Of a stretch of 64,000 bases of DNA, positions 1-15,800 are shown in pieces. Origin of the DNA: Deinococcus deserti VCD115 (GTDB lineage: Bacteria; Deinococcota; Deinococci; Deinococcales; Deinococcaceae); NCBI RefSeq assembly GCF_000020685.1, contig NC_012526.1, positions 78,501 to 142,500 of the forward strand, in the 5' to 3' direction. The notes beneath the pieces are model-generated. The model did no database searches, was not told where the DNA came from, and saw only the letters and a program-made list of their open reading frames with translations. The position numbers and the translations under genes are program-made. Each line of letters starts with the position of its first letter. Within the stretch, counting starts at the first letter, position 1.

Positions 1-128
1 GTGACCAAGACATGCTGGGCGGAGTAGCCAAATCTTCACATAGAAGACACCTACGCTGACCCTGAAAGGGCGGGAGCTACTGGACCGCTCAATTCAGTGA
101 AAGGCATTTATCCTTGGGAGGTCAACTT

Positions 129-929
129 ATGACGACTCTGGTACGCCGCGCACTGCTGACAACCACACTGCTCCTCAGCCTCGGAATGGCGGGAGCCCAG
201 ACAGGGCAGACAAGCACATCTGCCCTGCCTGCACAGACCACGCTTACACTGCGCTCCGGAGAACTGACACTTCCATACCTGGAAGGCGCCACGCCAGTCC
301 GAAGCGTCAGGACCTTTACCGGTGTCGGTGTGGTCTACCGGGGTTCTGTCGCCGACGCTCTGCAGCGGTATACCCAGGCACTGGTCACAGGAGGATTCAC
401 AGCCGTAGACCGCTCAGCACCTGCTGAAACGGAAGCCGGCAACGCGGAGGGAACCGGCGATACCACGGAGACGACTGAAACGACCGGAACCACGGACGCG
501 GCCACCGGGACCACCGGAACAGCTGGGGGTGGAACGGCCGGAGGCACTGGGACAGCCGGCAGCGGAGCGACAGGGACAGCAGGAGCTACAGCCACTGGAA
601 CGACTGGCACCACAGCCACCGGAACGACGGGCGCAGCAGGTACAGCCGCCACAGGAACCACCGGAGCCACGGGCAGTACAACCGGAGCGGCTGGAACTGG
701 TACCACGGGAGCGGCGGATACGACCGGAACTGCTGGCACGACAGGCAATGCTGGAACCTCCGCTACCGGGACAACAATGACCCGGCCTGAGGTCGGCAAC
801 GGTGGACCGGTTCAGACTTTCGAGCGCAACGGTGAACGTGTCCAACTCCGTGTCTATGAAAGCATGGGACATACGGTGGTCCTGATTTCCCGCATCAGTG
901 TTCCGGGGGCGACCACCCCGGGTAGCTAA
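129..929 (+). CDS. Secreted Gly/Thr/Ala-rich protein of unknown function
   Basis: Predicted 266-residue exported protein. The ATG at 129 is chosen because a GGGAGG Shine-Dalgarno lies at 116-121; an upstream in-frame TTG at 114 would overlap it. Residues 1-23 form a signal peptide (Arg-Arg, a Leu-rich core, AGAQ end). Residues about 40-95 look like an ordinary small domain (an alpha helix around [14 protein letters not shown]). Residues about 98-216 are almost only Gly, Thr and Ala, in GTT/GTA/GAA units with few charges. The last 50 residues return to ordinary composition ([17 protein letters not shown]), as if the low-complexity tract were inserted in a loop of one domain. It probably acts outside the cytoplasmic membrane; no enzyme motif is visible. 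I do not recognise the family. Confidence 0.8.
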   Translation: MTTLVRRALLTTTLLLSLGMAGAQTGQTSTSALPAQTTLTLRSGELTLPYLEGATPVRSVRTFTGVGVVYRGSVADALQRYTQALVTGGFTAVDRSAPAETEAGNAEGTGDTTETTETTGTTDAATGTTGTAGGGTAGGTGTAGSGATGTAGATATGTTGTTATGTTGAAGTAATGTTGATGSTTGAAGTGTTGAADTTGTAGTTGNAGTSATGTTMTRPEVGNGGPVQTFERNGERVQLRVYESMGHTVVLISRISVPGATTPGS

Positions 930-944
930 AGGGCGCAGGGGCAA

Positions 945-971
945 GGGCGGATTGCCAGGGGTGATCCGCCC
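945..971 (+). terminator. Hairpin after the Gly/Thr-rich gene
   Basis: GGGCGGAT (945-952) pairs with ATCCGCCC (964-971) around an 11-nt loop, 16 bases after the stop codon at 929. There is only a short pyrimidine-rich tail, so termination strength is uncertain. Confidence 0.55.
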
Positions 972-1164
972 CTCCTTCTGGCAGCTGAGACGGACTGCTG
1001 AATGATCCGTTACGACTCCTCCGCTCCGCTTTGGCGCCTTCACTCCTCTCCGTCACGGTTTTCTTCCTGTTGGGTAAATCAGTTATGAAGGAACTGATTC
1101 AATGAAATCCACAGGACTTCGTTGACCTTATCCAGATACACCGCGGTCATCTGAAACAAGGAGG

Positions 1165-1207
1165 AAAGCAGGAGAAACGCGTTCCATCTCGCGTTTCTCC
1201 TGCTTTT
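1165..1207. terminator. Strong hairpin terminator downstream of carB
   Basis: A perfect 17-bp stem (1165-1181 with 1190-1206) encloses an 8-nt loop. It lies 24 bases beyond the carB stop codon on the minus strand, and its AAA/TTTT edges allow use from either side. It is the natural terminator of carB and isolates it from the upstream gene. Confidence 0.85.
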
Positions 1208-1230
1208 GAGTACTTCAGCTGGTGGGGGCC

Positions 1231-4320
<3,090 letters not shown>

Positions 4321-4835
4321 TCCAGACGCTGAGTATGCCACGGATGGGTGAGAAGTGTCGCAGGTGGTTGTATGGTTATGCAATTGGTAGGTGCTGAGCG
4401 CTCCAGGGATGGGAAAACGGCACCGGATATCTGATGTCTGGCGCTGTTGCTCAGGTTGTGCCTGTCATGGTTCCCTCCGGTCTGCTCGGTGCCTGGACTT
4501 ACAGTGCAGTGATTCACCTGACACGTGACTTCCGTACCTTCGCGCTCCACCCGGCTGCATTGGATCAGTGGGCGGTTCAGGCACTGCACCCCAGCTCCAG
4601 TTTCCAGAAGGGGTCTGTGCTTTGTAGTGACTGTGTGCTGACTCTGCGTGCCAGGGACGGAAGGGGCCTGTACTACGGAACTTATGGCTCTTATGCACTC
4701 TAAGAGCTGATTCCAACAGGACTCTTCCGAAACTCTCATAATACGCTTAGAAATGAGAGAAATACAAAGCAGCATCATGCATTTTGTAAAGAAAACACTT
4801 TGTTTCGGCTCTTCTCGCGTGGCTATGCTCAGCGT
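4321..4835. other. Intergenic region with an inverted repeat
   Basis: 515 bases between the divergently transcribed carB and exported protein. A plus-strand open frame at 4434-4703 has no start signal and unconvincing composition. The visible structure is a 7-bp inverted repeat, CTCTCAT (4733-4739) and ATGAGAG (4753-4759), spaced by 13 bases, in a locally AT-rich stretch about 75 bases before the promoter of the next gene. It may be an operator. Confidence 0.4.
4824..4829 (+). promoter_or_regulatory. Leaderless-type -10 element (TATGCT)
   Basis: TATGCT ends 6 nt before the ATG at 4836, with no Shine-Dalgarno between them. Transcription would start at or next to the start codon. Confidence 0.6.
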
Positions 4836-5306
4836 ATGAAGAAGGTACTTCTTGGCCTGATGGCCCTTACTGCCGCCTCACCTGCCCTTGCTGCCGGCTA
4901 CGTCGGTGGATCTGTCGGGTCAGGTGCCAGCCTGCATTATCAGCAGGACCTGACCACCAACTCCGCGATGCGCTACAGCCTGAACCTGGAGTCCACGGGC
5001 TTCAATTTCAATACGCTGACGGTGGGCGGCAGCGTGGATTACCTGGCAGATATCCCCAGCACCAGCACTCTGGGCGGCCTGACCCCCTACTACGGCCTCG
5101 GACTTGGGATCGGTGTTGCTGTCGGCAACACCACGGGCGTCATGGTGTACCCCCACGGCAACCTCGGCCTGCGCTATCAGGTGTCTGCTCCTCTGAGCAT
5201 CTTTGGTGAAGGCAACGTTGGTCCCTCTATTGTGGTCAGTAGTGCTGGAACTGGAATTGGTTTCGGCTTTGGGGCCAAGATCGGTCTGAACTACCGTATT
5301 CAGTAA
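4836..5306 (+). CDS. Small exported beta-barrel-like protein
   Basis: 156 residues with a clean signal peptide (MKKVLLGLMALTAASPALAAG, cut after about residue 20). The mature part alternates hydrophobic and polar residues and is rich in Gly, Ser, Tyr and Asn, with repeated short strands ending in aromatic residues. This is the look of an 8-stranded outer-membrane beta barrel. The last residues (IGLNYRIQ) lack the terminal Phe usual for proteobacterial porins. The start at 4836 fits both the signal peptide and the -10 box at 4824-4829; an upstream in-frame start would add a non-signal segment. Specific function unknown. Confidence 0.75.
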   Translation: MKKVLLGLMALTAASPALAAGYVGGSVGSGASLHYQQDLTTNSAMRYSLNLESTGFNFNTLTVGGSVDYLADIPSTSTLGGLTPYYGLGLGIGVAVGNTTGVMVYPHGNLGLRYQVSAPLSIFGEGNVGPSIVVSSAGTGIGFGFGAKIGLNYRIQ

Positions 5307-5320
5307 CGTCTGAATGTCAG

Positions 5321-5352
5321 AAGGTGAATCTGGGTTTCCAGGTTCACCTTTT
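5321..5352 (+). terminator. Rho-independent terminator
   Basis: A 13-bp stem with one G-T pair (5321-5333 with 5338-5350), a 4-nt loop and TTTT at the end, starting 14 bases after the stop codon of the exported protein. Confidence 0.85.
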
Positions 5353-5635
5353 CGTGTGGCTTCTCCTGGAGTGCATACCAGGGGCAACCTATGACCCACC
5401 CTTATTTCTTATGAGTTGGTTGCGAAGGGCTACAGGCCTCCATTCCCTTGACCCCCTGCATTTCGACTGCTACCTTGCTGTGTATAGCTATGCGTAATTT
5501 ACGCATAACCATTCAGAAATGCAGACCCTGACCCCCCGACGCTGAATTTGCCCTGCCTTCCGGAATCTGGACAGGCTGAGCAAGTCGCGCCGGGCGTGTT
5601 GCGCTGCCTTCATACAAACGCGGGAGAATCCAGAT
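5353..5635. other. Upstream region of argG
   Basis: 283 bases before argG. Apart from the palindrome at 5489-5507 nothing is conserved to the eye. A TTGCTG hexamer at 5475-5480 could be a -35 element, but no well-spaced -10 is clear. Confidence 0.35.
5489..5507. promoter_or_regulatory. Palindromic ArgR-like operator before argG
   Basis: TATGCGTAATTTACGCATA is a perfect 9+1+9 palindrome in a GC-rich background, 128 bases before argG. ArgR/AhrC family ARG boxes are AT-rich 18-bp palindromes of similar shape. The location before the first gene of an arginine block suggests arginine-responsive control; the regulator itself is not in this window. Confidence 0.55.
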
Positions 5636-6862
<1,227 letters not shown>

Positions 6863-6863
6863 C

Positions 6864-7304
6864 ATGACGAATCTGGCAGAGGTCGTCGCAAAGCAGCTGC
6901 CGTTCCTGCGGTCCATAACCGAGGAACAGGCTGAGCGCAGGCCTGCTCCAGACGTCTGGTGCGCCAAAGAAATCCTGGGGCATCTGATCGACAGTGGTGT
7001 CAACAACCACGCCCGCTTTGTCCGGGCCAGCCGGGAGGAGGGGCTCGACCTGCCCGGCTACGATCAGAACGCCTGGGTCGAGGCGGGAACCTACAGCGGG
7101 CGGCCCTGGGCGGATGTGCTTGAGCTGTGGGCCGGGTACCAGCAGCACCTCGCTCAGGTCATGGCCTCACTGCCGGTCAGCAGCCTGGACCACACCCTGC
7201 GCGTCGGTGGGGGAGAGCCGGTCACCCTGCGCTTCCTGACCCAGGAGTACGTCACTCATCAGGTGCATCATCTGGCACAGATCCGGGAGCGCACCGGAGT
7301 ATGA
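6864..7304 (+). CDS. DinB-like four-helix-bundle protein
   Basis: 146 residues. It has the DinB/YfiT layout: helix 1 with FLRSITEEQAERRP, then a metal-ligand helix with EILGHLIDSGVNNH (His40, His49) and a C-terminal HQVHH segment (His132, His136). Such histidine sets bind a divalent metal, and some family members transfer thiols such as bacillithiol. The ATG at 6864 is one base after the argG stop, which implies translational coupling; a longer upstream frame overlaps argG and has no support. It overlaps the next gene by ATGA. Substrate unknown. Two more DinB-like genes occur at 39225 and 39947. Confidence 0.85.
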   Translation: MTNLAEVVAKQLPFLRSITEEQAERRPAPDVWCAKEILGHLIDSGVNNHARFVRASREEGLDLPGYDQNAWVEAGTYSGRPWADVLELWAGYQQHLAQVMASLPVSSLDHTLRVGGGEPVTLRFLTQEYVTHQVHHLAQIRERTGV

Positions 7305-7786
7305 GCCTGCCCGGGAAGTACATGCTGCGGCCCGCCACGGCAGCCGACGCCGACATCATCGCCGCGCACCGTGGCCAGATGTTTGTCGATATGAACGAGC
7401 TGACGTCCCAGGGTGCCGAAGAGCAGCTGGACCTGTGGGCAGGCTGGCTGCGCTCGGCTCTCCCACAGGGGGAGTACACCGGAATTCTGGCCGTCTATGA
7501 GGCGCAGGTGGTCGGCGGCGTGGGCATGATGGTTCATCCCAAAATACCCAGCGTGCGGGACCCGGCTCTTTTCTCGGCCTATGTCATGAACATGTACGTG
7601 GCTCCGCCGCACCGGCGCCGCGGGCTGGCTGAAGCATTGATGCGGGAAATGCTAGAGGTGATCCGCTCCAAGGGCATGAACAGCGTCAAGCTTCATGCGG
7701 CGCCCATGGGCCGCGCCATCTACGAGCGCCTGGGCTTTGCCGAGTCCAGCAACCCGGAACTGCGGCTGTCGCTGGGGCAGCCATGA
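7301..7786 (+). CDS. GNAT-family N-acetyltransferase
   Basis: 161 residues. GNAT fold: N-terminal YMLRPATAADADII, central MNMYVAPPHRRRGLAEALM (acetyl-CoA pyrophosphate loop, RRRGLA), and C-terminal AIYERLGF. The ATG at 7301 overlaps the stop of the DinB-like gene (ATGA), and the stop overlaps the next start the same way, so the three small genes form a coupled unit inside the argG-argH interval. The acceptor substrate cannot be read from the sequence. Confidence 0.9.
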   Translation: MSLPGKYMLRPATAADADIIAAHRGQMFVDMNELTSQGAEEQLDLWAGWLRSALPQGEYTGILAVYEAQVVGGVGMMVHPKIPSVRDPALFSAYVMNMYVAPPHRRRGLAEALMREMLEVIRSKGMNSVKLHAAPMGRAIYERLGFAESSNPELRLSLGQP

Positions 7787-8274
7787 GCGGGCCCGTCACC
7801 ATCCGTCCGGTCGAGCAGGCTGATCTGCCCGGTTTTCACGCCGTGATGATGGCCGCCGGCATGGATCCCCGCAGCAGCTGGAACCGCACCACACTGACTG
7901 ACCTGGAACGTTCGTTGTTCGGGGCGGACTCAGGCGGCTTTATCGCTGAGCTTGAGAATGCCGGGGTGGTGGGTTGCGTCGGCTACCGCCCGGACGGCAC
8001 GCAGACCCTGACCCTGAACAAGCTGGCCACCCGGCCTGAGGTCCGGGGGCAGGGTCTGGGGGCCCGGCTCGTTCAGGCGGTAGAGAGTCACGCTTCCCGC
8101 GCCGGGTATGCCCGGGTGCTGCTGGCCGTCTCGCAGTTCAACCAGGACGTGATTCCCTTTTACATCCGCCTGGGCTACGCCCGGTCCGAGGAACCCTACG
8201 CCCACGCCAATCCGGCCAGCCCGGCCCCGGTGGTGTTTGTCAAAAACCTCGGCACGCCAGCCCGGGCCTCATGA
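7783..8274 (+). CDS. GNAT-family N-acetyltransferase
   Basis: 163 residues. TIRPVEQADLPGFHAV at the N-terminus, KLATRPEVRGQGLGARLVQA (acetyl-CoA loop RGQGLG) in the middle, and FYIRLGYARSEEPYAH at the end mark a GNAT enzyme. The start overlaps the preceding stop. Its stop is about 50 bases before the chosen argH start. It is not a close duplicate of its GNAT neighbour. Substrate unknown. Confidence 0.9.
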   Translation: MSGPVTIRPVEQADLPGFHAVMMAAGMDPRSSWNRTTLTDLERSLFGADSGGFIAELENAGVVGCVGYRPDGTQTLTLNKLATRPEVRGQGLGARLVQAVESHASRAGYARVLLAVSQFNQDVIPFYIRLGYARSEEPYAHANPASPAPVVFVKNLGTPARAS

Positions 8275-8326
8275 CATGGAACACGAATTCCGCCTTTCCC
8301 AGGCGGAGAGTCTGCTGGAGATACAT

Positions 8327-9724
<1,398 letters not shown>

Positions 9725-9835
9725 GATGAGCGCCCAGGTCTGGAGTCCCGGCACGCGGAGGCGACGACGCTGACCGTTCCTGTCTCCGCTTCCCTTTGCC
9801 CTTTCCCGGCCTTTGCCCTCCTCCGAGGTATTCCC

Positions 9836-10339
9836 ATGACCCAGACCCCTGTTTCCCTGAACTCCATGCACATCAGCCTGCGGCAGGCCGCGCCGGCCGA
9901 TTTCCCTGTCATTCTCGACCTGCTGGGCCGCTGCGGGCTTCACACCGGCAGCGCCACCCTGGAGGGCAGTACCTACTGGATTGCCCAGCTTGACGGCGTC
10001 CCGGGCGGCTGTATCGGGCTGGAGCACGGCGAGGGCGTATCGCTGATCCGCTCCACGGCCGTGGTTCCCGAAGCCCGCTCGCAGGGACTGGGCCGGGCAC
10101 TGGTGCTCTCGGCCCTGACGCAGGCCAGCCTGCGGGGCGATCACACCGTGTACCTGTTCAGCTCCGAGGCCGGGGACTACTGGAAGCGCTTCGGCTTCGA
10201 GCCGTCCACCGTACAGGCCGTGGGCGAGGCGTTGCCCGGCGCCTCGCAGGTGCGCAGCGGCTTTGACAGAGGCTGGATTCATGACGAGCAGGTCTGGCAG
10301 CGTTCGCTGAACCAGGCGGGTGGGGAGACCGGAACATGA
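9836..10339 (+). CDS. GNAT acetyltransferase, ArsN2-like (paralogue 1)
   Basis: 167 residues. A compact GNAT with GCIGLEHGEGVSLIRSTAV, then ARSQGLGRALV (acetyl-CoA loop) and YLFSSEAGDYWKRFGFE. The pattern of a short strand pair with LEHGxGVSL/IRS and a YLFS...FGF end resembles the ArsN2 group, whose members have been linked to arsenic or related resistance. A Shine-Dalgarno-like CGAGGT precedes the ATG. The gene 109 bases downstream is a diverged copy (LEHGDGVSLLRGAAV), so the two arose by tandem duplication. No ars genes are nearby; substrate unknown. Confidence 0.85.
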   Translation: MTQTPVSLNSMHISLRQAAPADFPVILDLLGRCGLHTGSATLEGSTYWIAQLDGVPGGCIGLEHGEGVSLIRSTAVVPEARSQGLGRALVLSALTQASLRGDHTVYLFSSEAGDYWKRFGFEPSTVQAVGEALPGASQVRSGFDRGWIHDEQVWQRSLNQAGGETGT

Positions 10340-10447
10340 CCATGACGGGCTGCGCACGCGTGCGCTATTGTGCCGGGAACCAACATTCAACCGTGCCAGA
10401 CCCGCTTCTGGGCCTGTGCGGCGTGATCACATCCGGAGGGCTCTTTC

Positions 10448-10903
10448 ATGACCGATTCCAATGTTCAGATTCGTCTCGCCACCCCCAACGACAAGGACAC
10501 CGTCTGCCGTGTGTTCCGCGAAGCCGGCCTGGATACCGACGCGGCGCTGGCCGACGGCACCACCTACTGGGTGATGGAACGCGGCGGCCAGCCGGTGGGC
10601 AGCATCGGTCTGGAGCACGGCGACGGGGTTTCACTGCTGCGTGGAGCGGCAGTGCTGCCCGAAACGCGCGGCGGTGGGCTGGGACGGCGTCTGGTCATGA
10701 GTGCCCTGGAGTATGCGCAGGCACGTGGCGACCGCGCCATCTACATGTTCAGCAAGGGCGGCGACTGGAGCTCGTTCGGCTTTCAGCAGGTGCCGCTGGC
10801 CGTCGTGATGGGCGACATCCCGGACGCGCCGCAGGTGCAGGCCTACAAAGCCCGGGGGGAGCGGCCCGGCGGCACCACCTGGATGCGCAAGCTGAGTCAG
10901 TAA
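10448..10903 (+). CDS. GNAT acetyltransferase, ArsN2-like (paralogue 2)
   Basis: 151 residues, with CCGGAGGG ahead of the ATG. Shares TYW, IGLEHGDGVSLLR, GLGRRLVMSAL and the FSKGGDW...FGF ending with the preceding gene but lacks its C-terminal tail, so it is a tandem paralogue. It ends 43 bases before argA, which could put it in the same transcript. The arginine-locus position leaves open a role in amino-acid acetylation, but nothing in the sequence shows it. Confidence 0.85.
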   Translation: MTDSNVQIRLATPNDKDTVCRVFREAGLDTDAALADGTTYWVMERGGQPVGSIGLEHGDGVSLLRGAAVLPETRGGGLGRRLVMSALEYAQARGDRAIYMFSKGGDWSSFGFQQVPLAVVMGDIPDAPQVQAYKARGERPGGTTWMRKLSQ

Positions 10904-10946
10904 AGCTGACCGCAGCCCACTGCTGCCAGAGGCTGGGAGGTCCGGC

Positions 10947-11477
<531 letters not shown>

Positions 11478-11559
11478 CACCGCCCGGTCTTGGGAAAGGT
11501 TTCGCGGCCACCAGGCCGGACTTTGCGCAGTTGCGGTCCGGGCAGGCGTCCTGGCCTCC

Positions 11560-11565
11560 TAAGAT
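11560..11565 (+). promoter_or_regulatory. Leaderless-type -10 element (TAAGAT)
   Basis: TAAGAT ends 7 nt before the ATG at 11573; no Shine-Dalgarno lies between. Confidence 0.55.
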
Positions 11566-11572
11566 CAATGTC

Positions 11573-13219
11573 ATGAAAGTTGCAATTGGCCTGACTCTGA
11601 CCGCAGCTCTGACCCTGACCTCTGCCCAGGCGGCGTCCCTGGCTGATCATCTGCCAGCGGGCGCGCTGCTCACACTGGAAACCCGCAACGCCGGATCAGC
11701 TCTGGACCGCCTGAGTGGTCTTATTGCAGGAGTACTGGAAGATTCCGGCATGGACGAGGAGGTTCCCTCAGAGATGGTTGAGGGCATTGGCGCCATGCTG
11801 AAGGACTCGGTGGGACGTGAGGGACTCGTGGGTGTCTTCACAGTGGGCCGCTCTGGGGGCCGCTTCAGCCCCGAGGTCCTGGCAGTGGCACGAGTAGGGG
11901 CCCTGTCACGGGACATGGCCGCAGAGCTGGTGCCGCAGGGGAAGGGTGCGCGCGTGGGCAACTACACCTTCGGCCGCTCGGATGACATGTTCATCGGCCA
12001 GAGTGGAGGCCTGATCTATGCTTCCAGCAACAAGGCCCTGTTGATGAGCTACCTGGGGCGGCTGAGCGGCAAGGCAGGTCCTCGCCTGAACGCGGCCAGC
12101 ACCTACGCCACTCCCACCCGGGCCATAGGCGCGCAGGAAATCAGCCTGTATGCCAACCTCTCTGCAGTGGCCAAGGTCGTGCGCGGCGAATTTGCCCGTA
12201 TGGGAGTGCCGCGCCTGCTCTCGCCGCTGGTCGATGGCCTGGACACCCTGGGCCAGTACGCGGGTGGACTGCGCACCACCGCAAGCGGGCTGACCACCAC
12301 GAGTGCCCATGTCGTCAACCCCCAGGGCAAAGATCAGCCGCTATCACGCATGCTGTCCCACACGACGGATTTTACGGTGCAGGAGATTTTGCCAGCCGAC
12401 GTGGAAGCCGTACAGGCCAGAGCCTGCCACCCCGAAAGCGGCGCGTACCTGGGCCGCTGGCTGACCCGGCTGGATCTGTTCGAGCCGTTCGGCTTCCTGA
12501 CGGACAGCCAGCTGGCCAGCCATCTGGAGCGCTCGGGGCGGTACCTGGGAGACGAGTGCGCCCAGGTCACACTGGCCGGGGGCCTGAAAGCCAGCCTGAA
12601 CAGTCAGGATCCGGTGGACAGTCTGCGGCACGTCGTGACGTACCAGCGCGTGAAGGATCAGGCGGCTGCCCAGGCTCACCTGCCGGAGTACGCCCGCAGT
12701 CTCAACGACGCGGTCAGCGGGCTCAGAAAGACCATCTTCAAGACCCTGACTGGCCTGAAGAACGCTGACCTGCCCGGCTCAATGGGCCGTGTTGGTGCGA
12801 CTGGGATAGCTGCCGGCATGGGTGCGGCCAAGGAATTCGACGCATTGCTCGGCGACCTGAAAATGGTCTACGGCTTCCGCGACGGGTATCTGATTACTGC
12901 CTGGACGGAAGAGGCCCTCAGGGCTGCGCTGGCTCCAGCCGAAACCACCCTGGCCAGCAGCGAGGCCTTCCGTGGCGAGGGGCTGAACCTCAAGAACGCG
13001 GGCGGCTGGACCTACCAGCCTGACCTGGCGGACCTGAACAGCGAAGACCTGCTCAGCGCCCTGCCCGAAGACCTCCGGGATGAGGAGCTGGACGACATTT
13101 TTGGCCCCATGGCCGAAACCGGCGCTGGCCTTATTAACCGCTTTAACGGCATGACCTCACAGAGCAGCGTGCAGGGGAATGTCATCATCGGCAAGACGAA
13201 CGTGCGGTACGACTGGTAA
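11573..13219 (+). CDS. Exported DUF3352-like protein
   Basis: 548 residues. A signal peptide (MKVAIGLTLTAALTLTSAQA) is followed by ADHLPAGALLTLETRNAGSALDRL, the usual opening of the DUF3352 group, and by repeated alpha/beta segments such as RVGNYTFGRSDDMFIG and KMVYGFRDGYLITAWTEEAL. No catalytic motif is visible; the protein should be periplasmic or surface-exposed. The ATG at 11573 is favoured over an upstream frame start at 11474 because it opens the signal peptide and has a TAAGAT box in front. It sits between argA and carA but has no evident link to arginine synthesis. Confidence 0.8.
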   Translation: MKVAIGLTLTAALTLTSAQAASLADHLPAGALLTLETRNAGSALDRLSGLIAGVLEDSGMDEEVPSEMVEGIGAMLKDSVGREGLVGVFTVGRSGGRFSPEVLAVARVGALSRDMAAELVPQGKGARVGNYTFGRSDDMFIGQSGGLIYASSNKALLMSYLGRLSGKAGPRLNAASTYATPTRAIGAQEISLYANLSAVAKVVRGEFARMGVPRLLSPLVDGLDTLGQYAGGLRTTASGLTTTSAHVVNPQGKDQPLSRMLSHTTDFTVQEILPADVEAVQARACHPESGAYLGRWLTRLDLFEPFGFLTDSQLASHLERSGRYLGDECAQVTLAGGLKASLNSQDPVDSLRHVVTYQRVKDQAAAQAHLPEYARSLNDAVSGLRKTIFKTLTGLKNADLPGSMGRVGATGIAAGMGAAKEFDALLGDLKMVYGFRDGYLITAWTEEALRAALAPAETTLASSEAFRGEGLNLKNAGGWTYQPDLADLNSEDLLSALPEDLRDEELDDIFGPMAETGAGLINRFNGMTSQSSVQGNVIIGKTNVRYDW

Positions 13220-13290
13220 GGTCTTGGTCGGCCCGCGTAATCGGCAAGCCATGAAACGCGTCCTGTGAGGCGCGAATGGAGGACAGGAAC

Positions 13291-14475
<1,185 letters not shown>

Positions 14476-14947
14476 GCCGCTTCACGGGCTGCTCAGATAT
14501 GTCAGAGGCAGTAGGCATATCCTTGCTGGAGTAAGAGCTCTGAAAATACCTTTCTGCACCATGACTGTTGGTGACAACGTGGTGGCGCAAAGCCGGTGGG
14601 ACCTCCAGGTCTCACCGGCTTTGCGTGATGGAGGGAGGTGCGCTCAGGTTGCTCTACAGGTCAGGTGATGCGGGGCGTTGTTCCTCGCTGACAGTCAGGA
14701 GACCAGAGCCGTCAGAAGACGTGGGAAAGCACCCGACCTGTTTCTTTTCTCATGTACCTTACACAAATATGACGGCCCGTGGGAAACCTCATAGCTTCTC
14801 GCCTCCGTCTGCGTCATGCTTCGTGTATTCGTTCCACACAACTATGGCCCTGTCTGAGGACATGTGATCGCTGCGCTTTACCAGACACTCAACCTGCACA
14901 TTTCTGCTTCCTGCTGGCTCTGCCTGGGAGGCTTTAAGGAGACCGTG
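14476..14947 (+). other. Intergenic region after carA
   Basis: 472 bases without a convincing gene. It contains a long hairpin at 14586-14625, then a locally AT-richer stretch leading to the AAGGAG of the next gene. Short open frames here overlap the hairpin and have no start signals. Confidence 0.4.
14586..14625. terminator. Long hairpin downstream of carA
   Basis: A 13-bp perfect stem (14586-14598 with 14613-14625), extended inside by ACCT/AGGT. No U-tract follows on either strand, so it may be a weak terminator, an RNA-stabilising stem, or a repeat unit. Confidence 0.45.
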
Positions 14948-15598
14948 ATGACCAAATTCCTTCATATTGCCCTGCTTCTGACTGTTCCGCTGGCCACTGG
15001 TTGCGGTCAGGTGGTTGGCAAGCTGATTCCTCCTCAGACGTTCAACAACCCGGCCAACCTGGACGGCGCGCAGCTCAGCAGCTCCAGCACCCTGCAGCCG
15101 GCAGCTGTCAAAGGGACCATCGCCTACGACACCAGTAAGACTGCACCGCCCACGCCCTTCGCGGACCTGCAGTACCCGGAAAATGTTCCCTTCGGTGTCC
15201 GGCCGTACGCCATGAAGCTGCAGGCGCAGTTTACCCGGGCCGTCGTTCAGGGCAGCTGCAGCTTTCCCGCCGCATTTCAGCTGACGGTGCAGCGCTTCGA
15301 CGCCGCCATCAGTGACGCAAGCGGCAACGCCACGCTCAGCGTGGAACCAAAACTGACCGTCACCCTCACAAAGACCGGCGGTACGGCCACGTCAGCGACG
15401 TACAGCATCAGTGACCACACCGTGACAGTCAGTGCGAACGCCGCCACGACGTCCAAGGCCATCAACATCCTGACCAGTGGTGGGCAGAACAACGCCAGCG
15501 CCACCGCACATATCGTCGCGGATCAGGATGGACTTGCGGGCTGCACCGTTCAGTTCACGCTGGGCAAGACGTCACTGACCCTCTCTGACTTTTCCTGA
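14948..15598 (+). CDS. Predicted lipoprotein
   Basis: 216 residues. MTKFLHIALLLTVPLATGC is a lipoprotein signal with the lipid-modified Cys in LATGC. The mature part is Thr/Ser/Ala-rich; it contains a central segment (FGVRPYAMKLQAQFTRAVVQG) and a C-terminal half of alternating beta-strand character (TLSVEPKLTVTLTKTGG...). AAGGAG at 14936-14941 supports the ATG at 14948 over a longer upstream frame. Surface-anchored; no family recognised. Confidence 0.8.
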   Translation: MTKFLHIALLLTVPLATGCGQVVGKLIPPQTFNNPANLDGAQLSSSSTLQPAAVKGTIAYDTSKTAPPTPFADLQYPENVPFGVRPYAMKLQAQFTRAVVQGSCSFPAAFQLTVQRFDAAISDASGNATLSVEPKLTVTLTKTGGTATSATYSISDHTVTVSANAATTSKAINILTSGGQNNASATAHIVADQDGLAGCTVQFTLGKTSLTLSDFS

Positions 15599-15615
15599 AG
15601 TCTTCAGGCTGGTCG

Positions 15616-15639
15616 GGTGCGCGCCGCAGGGTGCGCACC
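15616..15639 (+). terminator. Short hairpin terminator
   Basis: GGTGCGC (15616-15622) pairs with GCGCACC (15633-15639), followed by TGTTCTTTT, 18 bases after the lipoprotein stop codon. Confidence 0.6.
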
Positions 15640-15789
15640 TGTTCTTTTGTTGTTCGCCAGTCGGTGCCCCGAGGTGTATGCAGACTGGACGGGAAAGCTC
15701 AGCAACGCCCTGTTTGCTGGTTGCCTCTGCTGCAGACGCTTGAGCATTTCTTGAGGAGGCGTGTGGTCGACCACGGCGGCAGAGGAAAC

Positions 15790-15795
15790 TACACT
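15790..15795 (+). promoter_or_regulatory. Leaderless-type -10 element of ung (TACACT)
   Basis: TACACT ends 5 nt before the ung ATG at 15801; no Shine-Dalgarno is present. Confidence 0.55.
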
Positions 15796-15800
15796 TCATC

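Noticed and set aside
335..799. Minus-strand Val/Pro/Ala-rich frame
   Set aside because: Arises from the Gly/Thr repeats of the real plus-strand gene.
4434..4703. 89-codon plus-strand frame between carB and the exported protein
   Set aside because: No ribosome site or -10 box at the start; composition not convincing.
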